Source: Hymenoscyphus infarciens (Eukaryota; Ascomycota; Leotiomycetes; Helotiales; Helotiaceae). From it: a stretch of 27,126 nt of DNA. This document shows positions 9,614 through 21,028 of this stretch, in pieces. The notes under the pieces were generated by a model. That model was not told the DNA's origin. It did not search any database and saw only the letters and a program-made list of their open reading frames with translations. Within the stretch, counting starts at the first letter, position 1. Each line of letters begins with the position of its first letter. The stretch is from NCBI GenBank assembly GCA_001414345.1, contig LLCB01000518.1, positions 1-27,126 of the forward strand, in the 5' to 3' direction. The position numbers were made by a program, and so were the translations under genes.

Positions 9614-9919
9614 ATTCATCGCCTCTTCTAATTCTTCCAACTCTCCCTCCACTCCGGAATAATCCTCCTCCAAGCGACCGATGGTCAATTCAAGGGCGTC
9701 AATGGTGTCCTGATGGTTGAGACTAGAAGACGCTATGCCTCGAGCGGCCTTTGCTGCTTTTGAAGATGATGACGCAACTTCCTGAGCTTCATCGTCCATC
9801 GTATCCAGAATTTTCTGCATATCATCCTTTTGTGTCTGGATTTTATCGCTCAACTCTTTCTTCAAGTCTTTCAGCCTTTGAAGTTCTTCGATACGGGCGT
9901 CGGTGATTTTGTTTGACAT
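9605..9919 (-). CDS. Small coiled-coil protein, hypothetical (104 aa)
   Basis: This is a single-exon 104-residue reading frame, starting ATG at 9919 and ending TGA at 9605-9607. Residues about 5-45 and 68-102 show heptad-like spacing of Leu/Ile with many Lys, Glu and Asp, giving two predicted coiled-coil helices. They are joined by a Ser/Ala-rich hinge (ASSSSKAAKAARGIASSS, about 49-66). The C-terminus is strongly acidic (EGELEELEEAM). There is no signal peptide, membrane segment or Cys/His motif. I recognise no family. It is convergent with the APH-family gene and the two coding 3' ends overlap by 9 bp. Helix-compatible composition over the whole length and normal base use in RIP surroundings favour a real gene, but expression is unproven. 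It could act as an oligomerisation or adaptor protein; that is speculation. Confidence 0.65.
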   Translation of the reverse strand: MSNKITDARIEELQRLKDLKKELSDKIQTQKDDMQKILDTMDDEAQEVASSSSKAAKAARGIASSSLNHQDTIDALELTIGRLEEDYSGVEGELEELEEAMNST

Positions 9920-10085
9920 CTTGTAAATATTATTATAGTCTGTAGATTAATATACTATTATAAATTCAGCTTGATATGACAGGTGAAGATATTTATACTA
10001 TACGGTCATCTGTTCGAGTTCCCGCCAGCGCATCATGCAGATTGGTCACATGATGACACCGAGAACCCGTACTCTAGAAACTCCG
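9920..10085 (-). promoter_or_regulatory. Upstream region of coiled-coil gene and right edge of island
   Basis: The first 50 bases are AT-rich (9920-9970). The rest has ordinary composition with CpA/TpG present (for example CGCATCATGCAGATTGGTCA near 10028) and should hold the minus-strand promoter. No TATA box or known factor site stands out with certainty. RIP-like sequence resumes after about 10085. Confidence 0.4.
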
Positions 10086-10677
10086 TATATATCTAGTAGT
10101 TTCTTAGTCTAAGGCTGAACTACACTAGTTAGGCTCTAGTAGTATATATAGATTTTTTCCTCTTATCTATTTTTCTATATAAAGATAAACTTCTTTTTAT
10201 TATAGAATTTTCTTCTCTAATACTCTTTTATTTTTAAAATAAAAATAAAAAGCTAGATTCTAATAAAGAAATTAATATACTAATTTACTTCTTAGTTAAA
10301 GAAATATAGTATCTAATTGTCTTTTATAGAAAGAATAATAAAAGAACTAGTAGTAAGAAATCTATAGTTTAATATTATAAAAAGCTTTTAAAGACTAAAT
10401 ATATCTAATATATCTAGTATATTTAAATCTTAAGTATACTATTATAATACTAGTTATAATAAAGATAATAGCAAGTATACTTATACTAGAAGTACTAGAT
10501 ATACTAGATATATTAAATATACTAATATATTAGATATACTAAGTCTTATTCTTAATAAGATTCTATATTATACTATCTCTTTATAAACTAAAAACAGAGA
10601 GAGTAGTATAGATTAGTTTTATACTATCTTATAAGTACTATAAAACTAAGACTAAGAAAATACTTTATATAAGCTTT

Positions 10678-11145
10678 TATACTATAAATTATATACTCTT
10701 TTAGATAGGCTTTCTAAAAAACTTCTATCTATTTTATTTTAATAGATTAAAGTTATATTCTTCTACTTAGTAATCCTTTTTAATTTCCTTCTAAGACTAC
10801 CTTCTTTCTTAACTTTAAATATATATATTATAACTAATACTAAATAAAAACTAATTATAAATATAAAATACTATAATTAACTATTAATAGTACTATAATA
10901 TATAATAATATTATAATATTTACTAAAGTAAAGCTTTATATATATTATTTTAGTTTTAGAAGTTAATATAGTATATATCTTCTACTACCTAATAAGTAGT
11001 ATAAGATTAATAGTTAGAAACTACTTTATCTTAGGTTTTATACTATATTATATATATACTTTTTAATAGACTTTATAGAATATTTATATCTATTTTATCT
11101 AGTTAGTTTAGAGTTATATACTTCTACTTACTAATAATTCTATCT
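10678..11145. repeat. Diverged direct repeat pair, offset about 361 bp
   Basis: About 110 bp at 10678-10790 resembles 11040-11145. Both run TATACTAT..ATTATATA, then a TCTATTTTAT block, then AAAGTTATATTCTTCTACTTA or AGAGTTATATACTTCTACTTA, then TAATCCTT or TAATTCTA. Differences are mostly transitions. The intervening 250 bp show weaker similarity, so this may be an old tandem duplication. Confidence 0.5.
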
Positions 11146-11878
11146 TACTCTAATCTTAACTCTAACTCTAAAAGTACTATAGCTTTTACCTTTTCTAAAC
11201 ATAGTAACTAGTTATATACTATTCTAAGTAACTTATAAAAAGTATAACTTTTATTATATATTTTTAGATAAAACTACTAGAGTAGCTTAAAGTTAGTTAT
11301 TTTTAAGAATTTACTATATTAAAAAGAGTATAGAAATATAATAGTAAAATATAAATAACTTAAATCTAAAACTATTTTAAATATAAAACTCTTACTAAGA
11401 GCTATTTATAAATAGTTTAGTTATAATAGTATAAAATATATATAACTAGTAAATAAGTATATAAAGATATATCTAATATAATAATATAAACTATTATATA
11501 AGTTTAATAATAGTAAGATAACTATTAAATTTACTTTTTATAAAATAAAAAAAGTTAGAATATATATATATTTATAAGAGTTTAGACTATATAAAGTCTA
11601 TAAATAAAATCTAAAGAATACTTTAGAAGTATAATACTTAAATAATATATAATCTTAACTAATTATACTTAATTACTAAAATATAAAGTTCTTAATAAAA
11701 CAGTATAGATTTATTCTAACTATTATAGATTAAAGAGAGTTTAGAGTAAAGTTAGAAATAAAACTTTAAAAGTTAATAATAGTAATAACTTAGTTAAGAG
11801 GTTATTTTAATAGTATACTATTCTTTCTCTAAATTTAAATAAGACTTCTTACTTAGCTAAAAGTATAAAGAAAGTAAG

Positions 11879-11900
11879 ACTTCTTACTAAAGTAAGAAGT
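11879..11900. repeat. Perfect 10-bp hairpin with 2-nt loop
   Basis: ACTTCTTACT (11879-11888) is followed by AA and the exact reverse complement AGTAAGAAGT (11891-11900). A further direct copy of AAGACTTCTTACT lies about 30 bp upstream, near 11848. No terminator or element end can be assigned. Confidence 0.6.
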
Positions 11901-11958
11901 TAAGAGTTTAGCTAGTTAATATTAAATAATAAGTCTAATATAAGAAATATAATAATAT

Positions 11959-12043
11959 AAAATCTATATAAATATAAAATCTATATAAATATAAAATCTA
12001 TATAAATATAAAATCTATATAAATAGAAAATGTATATAAATAT
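11959..12043. repeat. 17-bp minisatellite, five tandem copies
   Basis: Five consecutive copies of AAAATCTATATAAATAT occupy 85 bp. The first three are identical, the fourth ends in G instead of T, and the fifth has TGTA in place of TCTA. There are no spacers, so it is not a CRISPR array. Confidence 0.9.
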
Positions 12044-12965
12044 AAAAGAGATATATAAAAGTATCTTTTATAAAAGAATAAATATAAATACTAAGAGCTT
12101 ATTTAGCTTATATATATCTAGAATCTATACTACTAAAAATAAGAAGGTAATATATATATCTACTAGTATTTAGTATATATTTTAAAACGTAATATAAATT
12201 CTATATTTAACCTCGTTTATCTTAGTATATAGATAAATAAGATATATATTACTAAAAAAAGAATTAGATCTCTAGAGGTATATATCTCTAAAAGTTTATA
12301 TATATCTCTTTTTATCTACTAGTTTTATAGTACTAACTTAAATTTATTCTAATATATATACTATAAGCTAAACGATTACTTAATATATTAAGAAATAAGT
12401 AATAATATATAGTAACTTAAATAAAGTTACTATTTAGAACATCTTATTAAATATCTATATATATATTTAAATAATTTATATAAGCTAAATAGGCTCTAAG
12501 CTTTAATATAAAAGAAAAGACTTAATTAGTCTTCTATTATTCTAAGTAGGAGTATTTATATATAGAAGATTAAAGATTTAATAATAATAATAACTAAGAA
12601 CTATCTAATTTAGCTAATACTAAATTATTAAAGCTAAAAGCTAAATATTATCTTTTATATATAAATACTAGATATTAATATCTTTAGTATCTTTAGTATA
12701 TAAGTATTAGAAACTGAAATAATTTAAATAATAAAGTATTATAAAAAAGATACTATTTTCTTTACTAATATAATATTTTATAAAAGCTTAGTTTATTCTT
12801 ATATATTATAAAAGTAGTATTAATAGTTAAAATAGATCTATTATTAGGTTTTAAAACTAGTTTAAATAATATTTTAACTAAAGCTAAACTATTTAAGTTA
12901 AAAATATAGTAGTATAAAGTAGCTTATTACTAGATTTTTTAACTCTAAACTCTATCTACTTTATT

Positions 12966-13254
12966 TATTAAGCTTTAAAGTTAGATATATACTATATATA
13001 CTATTCTTAAAAGCTATAGTAACTTTAGCTAAGATCTTCTATAAAAATTATTATATAAGATAGTTACTTAAACTTATATAATAATAGTCTAGTTATCTCT
13101 TTAGCTAGTCTATTAAGCTTTAAAAGTAGATATATACTATATATACTATTTAAATAAGCTATATTACCTTTAGTTAAAACCTGTAAAAACCTTATTATAT
13201 AATATAGTTACTAAAGCTTATATAGTAATACTTTAGTTATCTTTCTATATCTTC
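12966..13254. repeat. 145-bp tandem dimer
   Basis: Two diverged units start at 12966 and 13111. Both begin TATTAAGCTTTAAA, continue TAGATATATACTATATATAC, and share AGTTACT..AAA..CTTATATA and AGTTATCT near their ends. A third related unit lies at about 26510-26660, near the right end of the window. Confidence 0.7.
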
Positions 13255-13305
13255 TTTTAAGTACTAGATATATTATCTATAATAACCTAAGCTATAATAC
13301 TTTAA

Positions 13306-13720
13306 TAAGTATTCTAAAAAGTCTACTTTATAAAATAGTTACTTAGACTAAGTAATTAATTACTTAGTACTTAAAGTTTAAATATTTATAAGTATTTTAA
13401 TATTATAGTTTTTAAATTTATAACTTAGTTTACTTAATAAGAAGTACTTAGTTCTATTAGTATTATTATTTTAAAACTTTTACTTAGTAGTAATATTCTT
13501 ACTAGTTTACTATTACTAAGTTTTTAATTAGAATATCTAATATAACTATAAGGTTTTAGTATTTTAGTATTAAAAGTTTTATTTTAGATATAATATAAAC
13601 TATTTAGAGTTCTTAGTATTAATAGTCTAGTAATACTAAATATTATTCTAGAATTATAATAACTTTTAATATAAGTAGAACGTTTTTTAATATTTTAAGA
13701 TTAATAGCTATATCTTAAAA
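13306..13720. repeat. Dispersed repeat, left copy (pairs with 26589-27010)
   Basis: By-eye alignment with the right end of the window gives a shared order of blocks: AGTATTCTAAAAA, then AAGTAATTAAT, then TAGTATTATTAT.TTAAAAC, then TCTTAGTATT. Both copies are in the same orientation and heavily RIP-mutated. No coding content was recognised. It may be part of an unrecognised transposon or its terminal repeats. Confidence 0.5.
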
Positions 13721-14621
13721 TAAAATACTATTTTCTATTAAAAACCTAATAAAAAAACTTAATTACTATTAAAAATATATTATTTTTATATAAATAGAAA
13801 AACTATTATAAAAGTACTATTATTAAACTAATTACTTTTAATAATAGAATAAAGACTATACTAGTTAAAATATATTATTTAATTAGTATAGTTAAATAAT
13901 ACTATAGTATAATCTATTAAGTATATAATTTTATATACTAATAAGAGCTTTATCTCTTATAAAATCTAGTACTAAAAATAGCTTTTAAAGTAATTAATAA
14001 TATAATAGGCTTAAATAGCCTAGTCTTTACTTAAAGAACTACTAATAATACTTCTTCTTAACTAATATTTATAGAATCTTAGAAAGCTACTAAATTAATA
14101 TAAAAGTAGATTATATTCTTTTAAGTTAAATTAGCTCTTAATATATTAAATAGACTAATTACCTAAGTTAAGAACTTATTTTTAAATTTAAATGTTTTAA
14201 TATAATAAGAGTATAAAAAAGTATAAGTTCTTTTATACTTTAAAAAACTAAAGATATAAACTATATTATATTACTATTAAGTATTCTAATAAGGTTTAAA
14301 TCTATAATTATAAAACTATATATTATTAAAACTTCTAAAACTTATAAGTTAGTATTAGTAGAAAGAGATACTTTTAAGATAGTATTATTAAATAAAATAA
14401 GAATATAAACTTATAAAGAAAGAACTAATTTTAAGTCTTAGAATAAGTAAGATATAAGCTAAGATTAATAGGATATTAAGTAATAATTACCTTTTTTTTA
14501 ATATTAATACTATTAGCTATAAATCTATTAAAATATTAGAATCTTTTTTAAATCTATTAAAAAAGTATAATTATAAATAACTCTAAAAGTATTCTAAACT
14601 TTTAAATACTTTTAAAGTATT

Positions 14622-15433
14622 ATTATTATTATTCTTATACTACGTAGGCCGTAGGCCGAGCTCTAAGAGTAAGTAGTATATCTTCTATTCTAGTTTATAT
14701 AGCCTTTTAGCTTATTCTTCTTTATCTCTTAAGCTTCTTTATAAGTATAATTCTTCTTTTCTTTAGTTCTTATTATTATTTATTTAAACCTTATCTCTCT
14801 AACTTAGTAATATAGTAGAAGAGTGTAGTAGGTTAACGTGTTTAACCTATTAAGGTATATATTAGTAGTATAAGAGGTGTATTTACCTCTAGAATTATTA
14901 GAGCTAAGGTCTTACCTTCTAGTATATCTTAGCTTTCTCCTTCTATTCCTCCTTTTCTTTTACCTCTTTCTTACTCTCCTCTCTTTCTTTAAGTAATTCT
15001 AGTACTAGCTTATACTTCTAGAGTCTCTCTAGCCTAAGTAGCTAAGTAGTTACTCTTAGTACTAGTTTCTTATCTACTAGTATTCTTTTTAGCTCTTATA
15101 GATCTCTAATCCTCTTCTTTAAAGCTCTTATAAGTATGTCTCTTTCTTATAGAATATCCTAGTAAAATAGAACTAGGTGTTCTACTATCTATTTACTATT
15201 TATATAAATATACTATAGTATAACCTAGTTTAGTACTCTTCTTATAAAAAGGAAAGCGTTTAGTCTTATTACCTCTATTTATACTTAGATAAGTAGTAAG
15301 CTTTTTACCTTAGTAAGCCTTTTATAAACCTTTTATAACTTCTACTTATCTAGAACTACTTTATCTAATACTTCTATATATTATATTAGGTTCCTCTTTT
15401 AAGTCCTTCTCTTTTAAGTCTCTAGATAGTTTT
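14622..15433 (-). mobile_element. Tad1-like LINE, 3' half (left of the nested Gypsy)
   Basis: Read on the minus strand, this is the 3' end of the LINE whose 5' half lies at 21225-25545. It aligns block by block with the plus-strand LINE at about 6780-7632. It ends with the block GGCCTACGGCCTACGTAG (minus strand, 14641-14658) followed by an AAT tail whose plus-strand form is the ATT run just before 14640. The coding part is the C-terminus of ORF2, downstream of RT. The sequence is continuous with 21225 once the Gypsy element and one copy of GTTTT are removed. Confidence 0.85.
15429..15433. repeat. Target-site duplication GTTTT, left copy
   Basis: GTTTT lies immediately before the LTR at 15434 and is repeated immediately after the other LTR at 21220-21224. 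A 5-bp duplication is normal for Ty3/Gypsy integrases. Confidence 0.88.
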
Positions 15434-15624
15434 TATAATAGCTCTCTACAAATATATAAAGAGAGTACTTATAGAATAGTATCTAATATTAAGAAAAACT
15501 AAACTAAAGAGAAAAGCAAAGAGTATATATACTCTAGCTTTATTTATATATATTAAGTAAAGCCTTATTAAAGCCTTAAGATAATCTGGTTATATAAGTA
15601 ACGTATATAACTAGAACTATTATA
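15434..15624 (-). repeat. 3' LTR of minus-strand Gypsy element
   Basis: The 191-bp repeat starts TATAATAGCTCTC and ends GAACTATTATA on the plus strand. It is flanked outside by GTTTT and inside by a purine-rich tract on the minus strand (from 15625), the expected position of the polypurine tract. Confidence 0.92.
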
Positions 15625-15829
15625 CTACTTCTTTTATTAAATAGGCCTCTTATAACTAAGTAGCTTTGTCCTTCTTTAATATAGAAGTATTAACTTCTAG
15701 CTTACTATAATTCTCTCTTCTATCCTTATATACTGCTTTTTATAGTAGAAGAGCTTCTAAGAGACTAGCTATCTTTAGCTACTCTAAATAGAACTTCTCT
15801 ACTAGTTATAGTATATATATTAGTTATTA

Positions 15830-18800
15830 AGCTAGATACTAATTAAGATCTTTATTATAGCCTTTCTACTTAATTTAGTAATAGAGAGACTACTATCTCT
15901 TCTTACTAGCTAGTATTTCTTTAACCTTCTATTCCTCTTCTTTATTTATAATAATCAACGAAGGTAGTATAACTACCTATCTTAGTAAGAGATCGTCTAT
16001 AGCCTTATTTAACTTCTTAGAGGCAAAGATAGAGTAGACTTTAATAAAAGCTAGTAGTTATAAATAGAAAGTAGAATCTACTTTCTTAAGAATCTTAAAA
16101 GGACTAGCTATCTAGTAGTCTAGTTCTTAGCTTAGTTATTAAGTTATCTAGTCCTTTATTATAACGAAGACTATATCTCTTACTCTAAAAGTAACGTTTT
16201 ATCTATATTTATTTACGTCTTATTCCTTCTTTTTTTAAGCTTTTAATATATTTACTTAGCTAATGTCTAAGACCTTCTAGATTATCTTTATAACTATTAT
16301 AGCCTCTTCTTATAATAGCTGTTCTTTTATATTAGCTAGTTCTAGTATTTACTAGTTAAACGAGGTTCTTAGTATATATCTTTTTTATAACTTAAAAAGC
16401 GATATTCTAATAGTACTATAAAGTAGTACTAACTATATATAGTCTATTATTAGAAAGATCCTAGACTAATTAGTATAATAATAATTAATATATAGTTATA
16501 AGTACTAATTAAGGTATTAATTTATAATCTTAGTCTAGCTATTAGTTTAAGCGTGGTTTATAATAGAGAGTTAAAGCTAAATACCTAGAATTTAAGTAAA
16601 CTTCTTCTAGAACATAGTAATAAAGTAAGAGCCTTTATCTAATATTATACTTTCTAGAATCTTATAGTATTATAGAATATATTTAATATATAACCTTATT
16701 ATCTATTTAAAAGTAATATTCTTATAATAGAGTATTAAAATAGACTACTTAGATAAGTAGTCTATTATTATAAATATGTTATTATAACTATACTTATTAA
16801 CTAGAAAGGACTTAAAATCTATAACTATATAGTAGTACTAAGAGTAGGTATAGATAGCTAAGTGTTTTTCCTAAGAAACGTCTACTCTTTTATATTTATA
16901 GTAGTTTTGTATATATTTTATAATATTAGCTTTTATATTTTACTAAATATATCTTAAATATAGAATCTAGTAGGTTTTATCCCTTTTAAGGTAAGCTAAA
17001 AGTATTTAATTATAAGCCTTATAAATTAGGTCTATTCTAAGTATATCTATGTCTAGTACTACTAAGTAGTCTTAGTAAAGTAAAAGGCCTTTTTCTAGAG
17101 TATATAAGGAATTTGTATTAGTTTTAGCTTATATTTATATAACTTAAAGTATTATAGTATTCTTATTTACTTAGTAGATTTGTTTTAAAAGTATAAATAA
17201 TTCTTAGAAGTAGTCTTTATTAACTAGAGCTAGTATAATTAAGCTTATTTCAACTTCTAAGTTTTTAAACGCTTTTATATTAACTTATTCCTTTATTAGA
17301 AGTATATAGGTCTAGTATTACTCTTTAAGTTCCTTCTATAAGTGTATCTTATTTACTTTATAAGTTACAGTATTTATCTTCTTATTCTTATACTTAGAAT
17401 AGAATATAATAATAAAATAGTACTTAGCTAAGGCTTTAACTTACCTTACTTAATAGGTAGTAAGTTACTTAGTAGTTATAAAGTACTTAAGCGCTTTATA
17501 ATTAGTATAAATATAGATCTTTAAATAAGTACTTTATAGTTCTAGTCTCTATTTTATAAGTAAGTGTATAATAGTAAGTAGCTCTTTATTATATATTTTA
17601 TAGTTATACTTAGCTAGAGATATAGTCTTACTAAAGTAGGTTATAAGGTACTATTCTCTATTAGCTTATTATTATTATAATACTTTAATAATAATTCTAT
17701 TTAAAGTGTTTATTTTAATTATAGTAGGAAGGTTAAGAAAGTAGTAGTAGAGGATTAGTATAGAGATAAGTACTACTTTTAGGTCTTTAAACACTTCTTA
17801 GTACTCTTTATTAAAATTAAAAGGTATATTATTCTATATAAAGTATACTAAGAGCTTTATAATTATACTATAGTTCTAGATAAACCTTTAATAGAAGTTA
17901 TAGAAACTAAGAAAGCTTTAAACGCCTTTTACTATCTTTAGAGCTTACTATTTCTATACTACTAAGACCTTTTTAGGATCTACTTTAATACTATTAGTAC
18001 TAATAATAAACCTAAAGTATTTTATCTTCTTAATATTAAACTTATACTTCTTAATATTAACTTATAACCTAGTATTTTTAAGATATTAAAGGACTTTTTA
18101 TATATACTTTTTATATTTAAGAATATTTAATAAGTAGATAAGGATATTATTTAAATAGATAGAGTAGAAGTTATCTAGATAGTTAAATAGAACGTTGTTT
18201 ATATAGTACTAGTAGGTAGATAGACGATTTTTTAAACTAAATAGTAAGACCTTATACTTATATGTTTTATAATAAGTATAAAAAGTAGTTAATTCCTTAG
18301 TATCTAAATCTATTTATATATAGTAGAAGGCTTAATAGATATCTAGCTTAGTAAAAATATAAGCTTAATTAATATATATAAGTGTTTTATTAATAAGAGG
18401 TAATAGATAGTAGTCTTTTTAAATAAGATTATTAAGTTTTGAGAAATTAATATAGAAATATAGTCTTCTATTTACTTTCTTTATAAATAGAATAGAAGTA
18501 GTAAAGAAAGACTAGCTATATTTAATAAACCCTTTATAGAGATTTTCTAAGATATATTCCTTTATAGCTAATAACTCTTTTATAGATATCTTATATAAAA
18601 GAGAATATTTAAGAGTATTTAGACCTTTAAGATTAATCTTATAGTTATAGTATTAGTAAGATAGAAAGGTGTTTAAGATAGCCTTAGAAAATACTTCTTT
18701 AAAGTCTTAATACTTATTAGGAAGAGTGATATTAGAGGCTATGTCTAGCTCTTAATTAGCTATAATAGTATTAATTTTATGTATACTTATAGTAAATATC

Positions 18801-20950
18801 TTACTATTCTTTTAGAGTAAGTAATAATATATTCTTATAGCTAAAATAGCTAAAATGTTAATAATAAAATCTAACTTCTTTAAGATAAAGAGTTTCTAAT
18901 AGTATACTAGATTAAGTACCTTCTTTATAATACTCTTAAGTTCTTTCTTTATAATCTAGTATTATACTTATATTAAGGACTTATAGCCTCCTCTACTACG
19001 TATAGTTAGAGTATAACTAGTTAAGATTATAGTATTAATTTTAAAATAATTTATAAGCTTTAAGAGTCTTCTACCTTATTAGTACTATTTATCTATTTCT
19101 ATAGCTTAGTTATAAGTATTAGCTTTATCTTAGTAAGAGAGTATAGAGTCTTTTAGTTATATAACGTCTTAAGAGAGAGGAGTTAGCTATTAAGTAGAGA
19201 AGTAAAGCTTAAGATTATTAGGCTAGAGTAGTTTTTAATAAGTTATATTAATATTAATATAAAAGTATTTAAAGAACTTCTAGCTAAAGATAATATTATA
19301 TAGATCTAAGTCTAAGAGAATAAATAGTATATTAAAAAATTTATAGCTATTTAAGATATAATTTAAAAAGAGATAGTATATAGCTTTACTTCTAATTTCT
19401 TTATTATATCTACAAATCTTAATAGAGATAGGAAGTCTTTTAGTTTTTAAACTATAAAACTTTATAAGATTATAACTAAGTTATATATTTATAAAAGAAA
19501 AGGTATTTACTCTTAGGTTACTAAGAGTAGTAGTTTATATACTAAATCTATTAATAGTTATTATACTAGGTAAAGTAAACACTTTCTTATTAATTAATAA
19601 CTATAGATTAATCTTAGAGAGATTAATCCTATATTTACCTAAGAAGAAGTCTTCTCTTAGACTTCCTCGTTTCTTAACTCTAAGCTTATATCTTCTCTTT
19701 TAAGCTTTTTAAGGTTAACTCTATATATCTTTAGCTTTAGATAATCCTTAATATAATAACTAGATTTACTATAGTTAAAGTACTTATCTAATAGTCTTAG
19801 AGTTAAGTAGTTATTTATAGTAGAGATGTTAAAGCGTCTAAGAGAGATAAAAGAGGTTATAGAAGAAGAAGAGCTAGTAGGCGTAGGAGTAGACGTATAC
19901 TAGTTTAAGATAGAAGGAAAGTTTATTACTTATACTTTTTAAGAAGTAAGATTTTAAAGATTACTATTAATACTACTTATAAGATTATAAAAGGAGTTTA
20001 TATCTCTCTTAGCTTAGAACCTAGTAATAATAAGAGATTAGCTTAGTATAGGAGTTAACTTATTCTATAAGTCTTCTACCTAGTCTTATTAGAGAACTTT
20101 AGCTTTATCTATAAGTTATTAGAACTTAGTATAGAAGTTATAGAAAGTTTCTATTTTTAATATAATAAGGTCTTAATATTAGATATAAGCTTCTTAGTAT
20201 ATATAAGAGCTAATAGTAATATTTTAGAGATAAGTTAATATCTCTTTATAGCTATTAAACTAATCTATAGTATTAAACTTATATCTTAGGTAAATATAGT
20301 TTTAAGCTCTTCTAGAAGTATAATAGTAGATTAAATTTATCTTTACTTCTTTAGACTTAAAGTAGTTAGTATTAATAAATAACTTTATTATAATTTTAGT
20401 TTCCTAGGTTATATAGATGAATTCGTCTTTTATAGTAAATTAGTAAGAATTAGCTATTCTACTTATCTTCTTTAATAATAGAACTATAGAAGAGAAACGA
20501 GTTATATTAAGAGTTTATATCTAAGTAAGAGTATATTAATAGGAAGTACTAGCTATGTTTAAAGCATTTACTTTAAGTTTATAAACTTTACTTATTAATA
20601 AGGTTATTACTTTAAGGATTTATTATAGAGTAGAGTTAAGTAGAGGTGATTTAGAGATTTTATACTATAAGGAACTAGTAGTTACCTTAGTAGGAGGAGG
20701 TAGTAGTAGTATAGTAATAGCTAGTATATATGTTTTAGTAGATTAAGTTCTTAAGCTAGATTAGAATATAACGTTAATAGAAGAAGGAAGAGAGATTAGC
20801 TCTATTAACTTTAAAGTAGAGTAGAATAGTTCTTAGGTTAATAAGTTACCTTTAAAGGACTTAATATAGCTAATAGAAGAACGCTAGACCTTACTACTTA
20901 ATATAAATAGGTTAGGCTTTATAGAGAAGGATAGTAAATTTAGTAGATTT
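15830..20950 (-). pseudogene. Gypsy gag-pol remnant with chromodomain
   Basis: In minus-strand order: a Gag core at about 20100-20520. A zinc knuckle at 19741-19782 reads Y-F-N-Y-S-K-S-S-Y-Y-I-K-D-Y, where the four Tyr occupy the Cys, Cys, His and Cys positions. A protease-like box (DLD..YNIIFS) is near 19280-19312. RT carries YLNNILIY at 18134-18157 in place of YLDD. RNase H has YFSKTIS near 17600-17645. Integrase spans about 16150-17050, with the PQTDGQTE-type motif read as A*TNS*TK at 16527-16559. A chromodomain (KVKEILASKKR) lies near 15840-15955. Stops are frequent and sit at expected Gln/Trp positions. Nothing here can encode an intact protein. Confidence 0.88.
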
Positions 20951-21028
20951 AATATAAGTAAATATATATATTATTATTAGGATATTAGTAAAAGCCTTCT
21001 TAGGTAAAGAGAGAGAGTTTAGTTTTAG

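Larger units (their letters stand above)
10086..14621. other. AT-rich RIP desert, no recognisable gene
   Basis: This is about 4.5 kb of very AT-rich DNA with almost no CpA or TpG and stops in all frames. I found no transposase, polymerase or cellular domain in it. It does contain repeats listed separately: a pair of diverged direct repeats (10678 and 11040), a perfect hairpin (11879), a 17-bp minisatellite (11959) and a tandem dimer (12966). A segment at 13306-13720 is shared with the right end of the window. It is probably old non-coding transposon debris. Confidence 0.6.

Noticed and set aside
9487..9720. 77-aa plus-strand open frame spanning both gene ends
   Set aside because: It overlaps the true 3' ends of both genes in another frame, has Pro/Ser-rich composition and no recognisable domain.
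10008..10030. tRNA B-box-like GTTCGAGTTCCC
   Set aside because: No A-box, anticodon arm or acceptor stem can be formed around it on either strand.
11959..12043. CRISPR-like short repeats
   Set aside because: The units are contiguous with no spacers and the genome is eukaryotic.
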